From Singulisphaera sp. GP187 (GTDB lineage Bacteria > Planctomycetota > Planctomycetia > Isosphaerales > Isosphaeraceae): a stretch of DNA of 64,000 nt. Positions within the stretch are counted from its first letter, which is position 1; each line of letters starts with the position of its first letter. Under the pieces are notes generated by a model. The model ran no database searches and was not told the DNA's origin. It saw only the letters and a program-made list of their open reading frames with translations. The stretch is taken from assembly GCF_900129635.1 (NCBI RefSeq), contig NZ_FSRB01000002.1, positions 710,727-774,726 on the forward strand, written 5' to 3'. The position numbers and the translations under genes are program-made. Positions 28,202-37,800 of the stretch are shown here, in pieces.

Positions 28202-28462
28202 CTTTGGGGTCTGGAAGACCAGGTCTAGCTCGGTGCTCTGCACCAGGGCGGCGTTGCGCCGCTCGAGCGTTTGGGGGTTCATGCGTCACAACGAAGGCTG
28301 TTTCAGACTCGCTATCGTCCGGAGGGCCTCGTAGTTCTTCGCGGGTCTGGATCAACCTCGCCGGTCGTGGTTCCGCGAAGAACTACGAGGCCCTCCGGAC
28401 GGCGAGTCAGAGAGCCTTCGATGTTCCAGGTCTAGTGGTAGACGATCTTCCAGACCTCTGAG
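28202..28462 (+). ncRNA. Retron msr-msd non-coding RNA
   Basis: All expected parts of a retron RNA are present in order. a1/a2 arms: GGTCTGGAAGA (28208-28218) pairs with 28446-28456, extended by G-U and G-C to 28206/28458 and further to 28202/28462 with one mismatch. A candidate branch guanosine lies in AGC at 28227-28229 (G28228). msr hairpins: GGTGC-TCT-GCACC (28232-28244) and GCGGCG-TTG-CGCCGC (28248-28262). msd: arms 28292-28299/28413-28420 (8 bp), 28306-28312/28402-28408 (7 bp) and a 29-bp perfect stem 28316-28344/28373-28401, with a 28-nt loop. The reverse-transcribed DNA would cover roughly 28285-28430. The RNA is on the same strand as, and 175 bp before, the operon ending in the RT. 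Folding is by eye. Confidence 0.85.
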
Positions 28463-28505
28463 AGCGGGCTGTCTCGATCCCTTTCGAGCAGCCCGCTTTC
28501 TTCTC
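28463..28505 (+). terminator. Terminator-like hairpin between retron RNA and operon
   Basis: AGCGGGCTG (28463-28471) pairs with CAGCCCGCT (28489-28497), then TTCTTCTC. It directly abuts the a2 arm. It may end the ncRNA transcript and let only part of the polymerases reach the protein genes, or act as an RNA end-stabiliser. Confidence 0.65.
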
Positions 28506-28637
28506 GTGGTCGTGGCGATTGGGAAATGAGCCTCATATCAGTCCGTGAGGTTGGCCTTGCCTGATTGGAGGTAAGGTCAAGGGGCAACAAGAGGCGGCTT
28601 CCCGATCATCTCCTACCTCCAGCGGGATTGGGCGACC

Positions 28638-31600
28638 GTGTCGATTCCCTTACGCTTGGCCGACGTGAGACTCGCCTGGGAGACCCAGGATCCCGACCTC
28701 GTCCGGCTCGTCGAGCGCCTGGCGGAGCAGTCGGACGACGACGACTCGGAAACGCCCGTTCGCGACGGGGCACCGACCTTCGCCAAGTTTCTGGCGGAGA
28801 TTCGCGGCAAGCCGTTTCGACGCAAGCCGCGGGTAGAGCAGGCGCACTACCGCGTCGAACAGGTCAAGGCGCTGGAGGCGGCGGACGCCGAGGTCCCCTT
28901 GCCCGACCGGCTTCGCCTGCACGAGGTGATCGACTCGCTCTGGCGCGACGACGGCCCCTACGCTCGCTCCTGCTTGCTGGCGATCATCGCCCGGGTGAAG
29001 CTCACTTACGGCCCTTGGCGGGCCCTGAAGCGGATCTTCAAAGAAGCCGAGGCTCGAGGCGATACCGAGGTCCTCGGCGCTCTGGCCGCGCGGTTCGATG
29101 CCGCCTACGCCAACCGCGACTACGAGGTCAGTCGCGACACGCTCATCTACCTCTGCCGCCGGGCCTGGCGGTACCTCAGGCGGACGGCGGTCACCCTCCC
29201 AGCCTGCTATGCCGACCTCGCCGGGGAAGTCCTCGCCTGGTATCCCGAGAGGACCAATTGGTCGGAGACCTGGGTTGCCAACCAGATCTTTCATCACGAG
29301 AGCGGCAAGTACAACCGGAGCAAGTTTTCCCTCTCCACCCGATCCGCGGATTTCTTGAAGGAGCGAGCATTCGCCGATCTCTGGAAGCGAACGCCACGCC
29401 CTTTGTTTAGCCTGCTGGAACGGGCGCGGAGCGATCGAGTCCGTGAGTTTGCGGCCGGCGCATTGAAGGCCGATTTTCGGGCCTCGATCCGCGAGATCGA
29501 ACCCGGGTGGGTGGCGCGTCTGGTCGACGTCGAGAGCCGGTCGATCGACGAGTTCGTGGTCTGGATCCTCAACAACGTGCCTCGGTTCGAGCAGGCCGCG
29601 TTTCGCACGCTCGGCCTCCACGACGCGGTGCTCAGGCTGTTCGACTCCCCCTCGCCCGAGGCCCGTGGCTACGCGGCCAACTACGCCCGGACCCATGCGC
29701 GGGACCTCCCGGTCGCGGAGCTCGTTCGCCTGGCCAACAACAATCATGTGGCCGTCCGAGGTCTTGCCGGCGACCTGCTGCTGGCACGCGATCCGCGCAA
29801 GGAGGTCGGGCTGGACGCCTGGGGGCAGCTCCTCGAAACGAGCTACGGCTACGAACTGGCCGGGACCGTGCTTCGCAAACATTTTGGAGGCCGCGAGCTG
29901 ACTCCCGAATGGTTCAAGGAACGCCTCTTCTCGCCGAGCCGGCAGTCGTTCCTGTTCGCCCAGGAACGACTCCCCGAAGTTCATCCGTATCAGAAGCTCG
30001 GAGTCCCCTTCTTTCGAGGGATGATCGAGGAGATCGAGCACCGGCCTACGTCGACCTTGCGCGCGGTCGCCTACGCGATGAGCCAGCTTGCGCGGTTTGA
30101 TTTGAATGAGCTCGACCCCCTCTTTCTCCAATGGCTGATCGTCCACCCGTTCACGAGCCGCACGGTGGCCGATTGGATCGACGCGGGAACGCTCAAGGCG
30201 AGCACCCTGCCGCTCGATTTTCTGAAGACCGTTGCGTTCCACCCGTCCTGGGAGGCCGACCCCTGGGTCGTCGCGCTCAAGCGGCAACACGACTGGGCCC
30301 GAACCCTCGAGTTCAACGAGGAGCTGGCCGACCGGGTGCTGAGCTGGCTCCGGGACGTCCGGCGGTTCTCGCCGGCGGATCTCGGTTTTGACTGGCTGTT
30401 CAAACTGGTGGTGCGGAGCGAGCCGCGATACCACAACTTTGCCGTCGAGACGATGATTCGCGGGTTCGTCCCGGCCGACTTCGCCCTGGAAAGTGCGGCG
30501 GCACCGACAACAGCACCGGCCCAGGCGAGCGAACCGGTGGCCGTCGACTTGAAGGGGGCCTCGTTTCTGTTCACGGGGAAGATGGCGACGATGCCTCGCA
30601 ACGAGGCGGAGGCCAAGGTCCGCCAAGCCGGAGGCGCGGTCGCGTCCGGGGTCACGGCGAAGCTGTATTACCTCGTCATCGGCGACGAGGGGTCACCGCT
30701 CTACGGGAGCGGTAAGAAGGGGTCGAAACAGCTCAAGGCCGAGGATCTCAACAACGCCGGCGCAAACATCAAGGTGATTTCCGAAACGGCTTTCTTGAAG
30801 ATGATGGCCGGTGAGCAACAGACGTTCTCCGCCGACACGACCCTCGCCGGTTGCGAGCGGCTCTGGGACATGGCGACCGCGCCGGGGCCCGGCGATGCCC
30901 CGCTCGCTCAGTTTGCTATCAAGTATCTCAGACGTCATCATTCCGACATTGCCCTGGCGGAGACGGACCGGCCGGTCGACCCCGGGGCGGAGATCCCGGC
31001 CGCCTTTTTGACGCTCGACCGGTTGCAGCCGCTCTTTTCCGAGAGTCGCAAGCCGCTCCGTGAGTTCGCCCTGGAGGTGGCCAACTGGGATTTCGCCCGC
31101 TGGTCGCCGTCGATCGAAGCGTTGATCAGCCTGGCGGAGGTCCCCTACCCCGAGGTTCGCCAGTTCGTGGCGAGGGCGCTGCTGGCCGACGAGGCGCCGG
31201 AGAACCGCCGGTTCCGGGTCCCTCCCGAAGTTTTGACCCCCTCCGCGGTCTACAGCTTCTGTGAGTCAGCCGACGAATCGACGCGTGATCTCGGCATGCA
31301 ACTGATTGCGCGATCGCCCCGGCTCCGGCTCCCCGAGGAGTTGTTCCGGCTGACGGAGAGCCCCGACCGCAAGATTCGTGCCTTCGTGATCCGGGCGCTC
31401 TGGTCGCTCTATCGCGATCGGGGGATTACCGAGGGGTGGAAGCCGGTCGTCCCGGCGCAGTCGACCGTGGGCCTCGCGGCAAAGAAGGCGGCCGCCAGCC
31501 TGGCCGAGTCCCGGGGCCATGGGGCTCCGGCCCGGCCCGAGAACTTGCCCTCGGTGCCGCTGAACCTCTGGAAGTTCCTCAGACGCACCCTCTTCGAGAT

Positions 31601-31892
31601 CCCTCCCGCCCGGCCCGAGGCGGTGAAGGACCAGGAGCCGGGGGGGGCCGAGCGACTCAAGCCGCTTCCGGCCCGCAAGGCCAAGCTGGCCCTCGTCGAG
31701 GTCATGAGAGACCTGGCGCTGGAAGAGAAGGGGTTCGCCCGGGGCGTGCTGCCGCTCCTCGAAGAGTTCCTGACCTCAAGGGGGCTGAGCGAGCGGGCGG
31801 CCTGCCTGGTCGCTGTGACCCGGATCCGCCACGCTCATCCCGAACTCGCCGGTCCCGATTCCGCCCGCCGCCATGAGGAGGCCGTCTCTTGA
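28638..31892 (+). CDS. Retron partner A: HEAT-like protein with internal BRCT domain
   Basis: 1084 aa from GTG 28638 (MSIPLRLADVRLAWETQDPD). Residues about 1-620 and 730-1084 are almost wholly helical with HEAT/ARM-like repetition ('EVRQFVARALLADEAPENRR', 'TRDLGMQLIARSPRLRLPEE', 'IRAFVIRALWSLYRDRG'). Residues about 635-715 form a BRCT domain: 'LKGASFLFTGKMATMPRNEA', 'VRQAGGAVASGVTAKLYYLV', 'GSGKKGSKQLKAEDLNNAG', 'KVISETAFLKMM'. Bacterial BRCTs (as in NAD ligase) bind DNA or DNA ends and nicks. First gene of the four-gene retron operon, overlapping the next by 4 bp (TTGA). I infer a scaffold that senses the RT-msDNA complex or damaged DNA. No nuclease motif is seen. Confidence 0.82.
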   Translation: MSIPLRLADVRLAWETQDPDLVRLVERLAEQSDDDDSETPVRDGAPTFAKFLAEIRGKPFRRKPRVEQAHYRVEQVKALEAADAEVPLPDRLRLHEVIDSLWRDDGPYARSCLLAIIARVKLTYGPWRALKRIFKEAEARGDTEVLGALAARFDAAYANRDYEVSRDTLIYLCRRAWRYLRRTAVTLPACYADLAGEVLAWYPERTNWSETWVANQIFHHESGKYNRSKFSLSTRSADFLKERAFADLWKRTPRPLFSLLERARSDRVREFAAGALKADFRASIREIEPGWVARLVDVESRSIDEFVVWILNNVPRFEQAAFRTLGLHDAVLRLFDSPSPEARGYAANYARTHARDLPVAELVRLANNNHVAVRGLAGDLLLARDPRKEVGLDAWGQLLETSYGYELAGTVLRKHFGGRELTPEWFKERLFSPSRQSFLFAQERLPEVHPYQKLGVPFFRGMIEEIEHRPTSTLRAVAYAMSQLARFDLNELDPLFLQWLIVHPFTSRTVADWIDAGTLKASTLPLDFLKTVAFHPSWEADPWVVALKRQHDWARTLEFNEELADRVLSWLRDVRRFSPADLGFDWLFKLVVRSEPRYHNFAVETMIRGFVPADFALESAAAPTTAPAQASEPVAVDLKGASFLFTGKMATMPRNEAEAKVRQAGGAVASGVTAKLYYLVIGDEGSPLYGSGKKGSKQLKAEDLNNAGANIKVISETAFLKMMAGEQQTFSADTTLAGCERLWDMATAPGPGDAPLAQFAIKYLRRHHSDIALAETDRPVDPGAEIPAAFLTLDRLQPLFSESRKPLREFALEVANWDFARWSPSIEALISLAEVPYPEVRQFVARALLADEAPENRRFRVPPEVLTPSAVYSFCESADESTRDLGMQLIARSPRLRLPEELFRLTESPDRKIRAFVIRALWSLYRDRGITEGWKPVVPAQSTVGLAAKKAAASLAESRGHGAPARPENLPSVPLNLWKFLRRTLFEIPPARPEAVKDQEPGGAERLKPLPARKAKLALVEVMRDLALEEKGFARGVLPLLEEFLTSRGLSERAACLVAVTRIRHAHPELAGPDSARRHEEAVS

Positions 31893-34800
31893 GCCTCGAG
31901 AAATTCCTCAACTACCGGGGGGACGTGAAGGCGATCGCCGGGGTCGGCCCGACCCTCGCGTTCGTGACCGTCCATCCCGAAGGACGAGCCACCGGGGTCT
32001 ACCGGCTCGACGCCGACAAGCTGAGCTTGGAGCTTGACCCGCTCCCAGGCGGCGGTGTGGTCGTGCTCGGCGATCCCGATGAGGAAACGCTCTGGGTCGG
32101 CGGGGAGGATGGGCAGGTTTACCGCGGCTCCGTGCGGGGTGGCACGCTCAAGCCGGTGGGACCAGCGCTTGGCTCGGCTCCGAAGGCGCTCGCGCTGTTG
32201 GCCGACGGCCGACTAGCCGTGCTCGTCGGTTCGCAGGTCGTCATCCTGATACGGAAGGATGGCAAGACGCTGCAAACCTTGGACCTGCCCGAGCCGGGCA
32301 CGGCGCTGGCGGCCGACCCGACCGGTCGCTGGCTGGCGGCCGGAACCGCCCAGGGAACGGTCGCGGTTTTCGATGTCGAGGACAAGCCCGAGTTCTTGCT
32401 GAGCGCTTCGGAGAAGCTCCACGAGGGGGCGGTCACCGCCCTTTTGTTCGAGCCGGAGGAACTGCGGTTTCTCTCGGCCGGTGCCGACCTGAAACTGTTG
32501 TCGACGCACGCTCGAGGCAAGCTCGAACCCGAAGACAAGGGCAAAGGGGCGACCCACACCGACCGGATCAGTGGCTTGATCTGGGGACCCGGCGACCGGC
32601 TCTACTCCGGCAGTCGTGACGGCACGATCAAGAACTGGCCGCGGTCCGGGGGCGCCCGCCCCGCCACGCTCAAGGACGGCGTGGCCAAAGTGGTGGCACT
32701 CACCCTCGTGCAGGTCCACGATCGGGCGCGGTTGGTGGTGGCCTGCGACGACAACACGCTCCGGTTCTTCACCCTGGACGCGGCGGGCAAGTTCGGCGAC
32801 CCGTCGCATCGGGTCGAAGGCGCGCACCGCAGGGCCCTGAACGAGCTGGCCCAGCCCGAAGCGCGGCAGCGCGAGGCGGCGATCGAGGAGCTGGCGACCT
32901 ACGACGATGCCACTTCCCTGGACTTGATCTCCGCCCAGGTCGGCCAGGACGCGGATCCGGCGCTGCGGCTCCTGGCGGTTCGGAAGCTCGGCGCGTCGAC
33001 GCACCCCCGCGCCGCGAAGCTCCTGGAGCCCTGGCTCGCCGCGACGGGCGAGGCGGTCCGGCTGGCGGCCCTCGAAGGGCTCCGCCGGCACATGGGGGAG
33101 ACCGACCTCAGGCCGCTCGACCTCGCGCTGAAGGTGGAGAAAGCCGACGTCGGCCGCGAGGCGGTCCGGGCCTTGGAGTCGCTCGCGAAGCAGGACGATC
33201 GCGCCTTCGCTCGGCTTCTGGAGACGCTCAACGCCAACCCGGCGGAAGTGCGTCAGGCGGCCCTGGCGAGCCTTGAAACCGTTTACGACCCGACGTCGCC
33301 CGAGGCGAGCCTGGTCGCGCTCAATTCCAAGCATGCCGACGTCAGGCGACTTGCGATCGTTCGCCTGTTTCAACGCGGGCTGCTCAAGGACCAGGGGGTG
33401 CAAACCGCGCTCCGTCGCCGGGGCGAGGACGATGATCCGGAGGTCCGTCGCACGGCCTTTCTGCTCTCGCTCTCGACCCGCGAACCGTTACTCGAGGCGT
33501 TGCGCCGCCGCGATCCCGACCTCCAGCGCCAGCTTCTCGAGCTCGAAGGAGCGCCCGCCGAGGAGGAGTCGAGCGAGAAGAAAGCCAGGCCGGCGAAACC
33601 GCGAGCCAAAGCCGCGAAGACCGAAGCGACCGAGTCGGCGCTCGAGGATGACGACTTCGCCCCGCTCTTGCAGGCGACGGCGAGCCGGGCCCTGGATACG
33701 AGCCTGCGCGGGGCGCGGGGCCTGGCCCTGCTCGGCGACCCCCGCGCCTTCGGCCTGCTGCTCCAACTGAGCCGCGAGGAGGATGCGCGGGCCCGCGTCG
33801 AGGTCTGCCTCGCCATGGCCGCGCTCGACGACCCCCGCGCGATCGAGCGGCTCCGCTCGTTGCTCCACGACCGCGAGCCCGAGGTGCGCGACGCCGCCTT
33901 CTCGGCCCTGGCTCAGATCCACCAGGCCGACCCGTTGCTCGGCGCGGAGTCGGGCCTGGGATCGTCGTTTGAAGATGTGCGGCGTCGTGGCTTGCAACTG
34001 TTGATCGCCGAGATTCGCAAGGCTCCCCCCCAAGGGACGGAGGGCCCTGCCCTGGCCCACCTCGCCCGTGCCTTGAACGACAGCTTTGAATCGGTCCGCA
34101 ACGAGGCGTTCAAGGCGACCTTGAACCTCCAACTGGCCGGAGGGGGGGCGTCGACACTTCGCTTCGTGGGGCGGAGCATCCATGCCGCCGTCCGTCGCGA
34201 GGTCTTGACCGAAGCGATGGCGCAGGTCAGCCAACCTTGGGGCTGGGACCTGCTCCTGGAATTCTTCAACGACCCCGACCCCACGCTCCGCGGCGATGCG
34301 TTCGAGTTCGCCACCAAGAAGACGAAGGGCCTCGAGTTCCTGGATGCCGGGCTCGGCTCGCGTCATCCCGACATCCGCAAGCGGTCGGTCGAGGCCCTGA
34401 TCAAGAAACGGACCAAGGCCGCGCAGGCCTTGCTCGTTCGAGCCGTGGGGGATGAGGACCGCGACGTCCGGCTGGCCGCTCTCGAGTCTCTGGTCGTGGC
34501 TGACGCTCGGCCCGAGCTTGCCGCGGCGCTCGCCAACCCCCACGCCGACGTCCGCCTGAGGGCGGCCCGCGCCCTGGCGGGCCATGGCGATGGGGCCGCG
34601 CTCGAACCGCTCGTCGCCCTGGCGACCGAACCGGAGCCGCTGGAAGCCGAGCGGAAAGGGGATTGGGCCAAGCGGGTCGAGCTGGCCCTCGACGGGCTCG
34701 GAGCGCTCGGATCTCCCGACGCCCTGACGACGATCATCCCTCAGCTCGACAGTCCGCACGGCTCGATCCGCGCCCAAGCGGCGGCGGCCTTGGTCTGGGT

Positions 34801-37800
34801 GGCCCGACCGGAAACGCTCGACGCCTTGCGGCAAGCGCTTGCGCATCCGGACCCACGGGTGAAGTACAACGCGGCCTTGGGCTTGGCCTATGCGGGCGAG
34901 TCGTCGGTGACGCCGATCGTGTTCTCAACGCAGGCCCGCGAGGTTCTCGACGCCCACCAACTCCTGGCGGCCGCCTTGGCGCTCGGGGCCGCAGGGGAGG
35001 ATCAACTCGTCGTCTTCCTTGATGACTCGAAGGGCGCGATCCGGTTCGAGGCGCTTCTGCTTCTGATGCTCCTGGAGTGGAAAGCACCGCGGGGGGCCGC
35101 CGCCCGGACCTTGGCCTGCCTCTCGAGCCGCACCCCGCGGGGCCGGCTCGTCGCCGCTCGAGCCTTGGAATGTCTGTCCGACCCAGCCGCCTTTCAGTCA
35201 TTTGTTGTTCACTTGATCAATGACCGGGATGACGAGCCGAGCCGGACGATCGCCGAATCGACGGTCGACGCCTTGGCGGAGCTGCTGGCGTATGGCACTC
35301 CCCTGGTCCGGGCTCGGACCGTGGGCCTGCTCGCGCACCTCCGCGAGAAGGAGCAGGCGGCCTGGGACCTGTCGTGGTCGGTCCACGCGTCGCGCTTCGC
35401 CCCTGAGATCGCGGCGCTTCGAACCGAGGCCAAGACGCGCCCAGGCGTGCCGTTGGCGTACGGCCGGAGCGAACTTCAGGAGCTGGCCTTCGGCGCGTAT
35501 GTGGGCCTGGTCCGCGAGCAAGGGGGTTCGTCGAACCGCAAGAAAAAAGGGAGCGGCGTTGACCCGCAGGTGATCCGGGTGCGGCAGACCGCGCTCGGTC
35601 GGCTGCTCGCCCTCGCCCAGACTGATCCGCATTTCGCCCGAGGGGCCGTTCCTGTCTTCATTCAAGCATTGGGTGATCCGAACCAGGCGGTTCGCCTCCA
35701 GGCGTTCGAGCAGTTGCAAACCCTGGGAGTGGACGCAACCCTGCTCGGCGCGGAGGCCCTGGGCGCGGGACACACCGACCTCGGGGTCAAGGGCCTCGAA
35801 GTCCTGACCCGCGGCGCGGCGGCCGCCGAAGGGCGGGCGATCCTCGAGCGAGTCATGCTCACGCGTCAGGACGAACTGGCGATCGAGGCCGCGCGGCTCC
35901 TGATCGAAGCTCAAGGACCGGTCGCCGTGGCCGGGCTGGCGCTGACGGCGGCCCACGAACCGTTACGGGAGCGCGCCGTCGCCTGGCTGGCCGCCGAGTA
36001 TGAAAAGGACGAAGCCGCCCGCGTCCGCTTGCGCGAGGCCCTGAACTCGCGCTACCAGCGGGTCCGCGAAGTCGCCGCGCTCGAGCTGGCGACGAAGAAG
36101 GATCAGGCCGCCTTCCCCGCGCTGGTGCGGTTGCTGGAGCACGCCCAACAGCCAGCCCCGCAGGTCAAGATCATCCGGGCGCTCGTGACCCTGGGCAATC
36201 CGCAAGTTCCCGACGCCCTGCTCGATCGTTTGCAAACCGACCCGAGCGGCACGGCGGCGGCCGACTCCTTGATTGCGTCGGCCGGCGGGTTCCGACGTCC
36301 CGAGAATGCCGATCGCCTGCTCGCCTTGATGGAGAACGATCGCAAGCGACGCGAGCTTGCGTTTGCGGCGGTGCTCACGATCAGCGGGTTCGATCAATAC
36401 ATCCCCGACCCTGAGGACGAGCAGGCCGACCGTCGCTGGGAGTCGGAGCAGTACCCGCGCCATCCCGAGATCATCGCCCGCCTGCTGGACCGTTGTTCGG
36501 CCCTGGGTGAACCTCGGCTCTTGAACCGGCTCATTCCCGGGGCGCGTTGGGCGCGTGCCAAAGTCGTGGACCCGGCCTTGGCGACCCTGGTTCTGCACCC
36601 CGACGAGGCGCTGCGCCGTGGCGTGGTCGAAGCCCTGGGCTGGCGGGTCCGCAAGCGGGCAAGCGATCCCGAACTGTTGCTGAAAGTGTTGTCGCATCAA
36701 GATCCGATCACCCAGTTCTTGGCCGCGGAGGCGCTGGCCAAAGGGGGGCGGACCGAAGGCTTGAACGTCTTGCTCGCCAGTCTCGACTTCGTGAGCGACT
36801 TGACCCTTCGCCGCCGCGCGGTCAAGGCGCTGGGCGAGCTCGGCGACGAGCGGGCCCTCGACACCCTGCTGCGGCTCGCGAGCGACCCGGGGCACGCCTT
36901 GCAGGAACAGGCGGCCGAGGCCATCGGCCACCTGGGGCGGTCGTCCCAAGGTGACGAGATTTTCAAGCTCTTGGAGCGATACACCAAGGCGGAGCAGGCT
37001 CTGCTCGCCGCCAACGCGGTGCGCGGGCTCCGCTGGCTCGACACCCGGGCCGGGTGGCAAGCCGTCCGCCGCGTGGCGCTCGAAGGCGATTCGTTGCCCG
37101 TCCGCGGGACGGCCTTGGAGATGCTCGGGTTCAATGACGATCCGGCGACTCGCGACCTGCTGCTCCGCCAGCTCGCTGGCGGAGACGAAGACGGAGACGC
37201 GAACGACGTGACGCACCTGTTCAATCTGACCCTCGCCAGTGCCCGGCGTCTGTTCGGCCCCGATTCGCTCGAACCCGACTACGCGCTCTTGCGGAACCCG
37301 GAGCTCGACGACGAAGCCGAGCAGCGCAAGGCGGTGGCCCGAGTCTGCGAACGGGGCGAAGCGAGTCCGATCTTCGAGATCGTGACGAAGGCGTCGCGCG
37401 AGGTGCAAGCGTTGTTGACGACCCAACTCCTGAACCGCCCCAGTCTCCCGCTGGAGGCGGCCTGGGTCGCTCTCGAACGCCCCGAGGCGCCGGCCGTCGA
37501 GCTGGCGGCCCGGGTCCTGGGCCGGGCGGGTCAAGCGGCCAAACCGAAGGTCGCTGCCCTCGAAACGGTCCTGCCGAGGTGGCGCGACGCCTGGGAAGAG
37601 TGCCGGCGCAAGAGCGAACGCGGCGAGGACGACGCGACCGAACGACTGGCTGAGTCGCTCACCCCTTGCGTCCGGATCCTGGTCTGGGCGGCGGGCCGGC
37701 TGGGCACGGCGCGGGAGACCCTGTTGGAAATGGCCGAGGCCCGCGCCGGCGATCGCGCCTACCGGCCGATCCGGCTCGAGGCCGTGACCGCCTTGGCCGC

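Noticed and set aside
28317-28400. Long hairpin as a MITE or simple terminator
   Set aside because: No target duplication flanks it, the 28-nt loop is too short for a MITE centre, no T run follows, and it is nested inside a1/a2 and msr elements as expected for msd.
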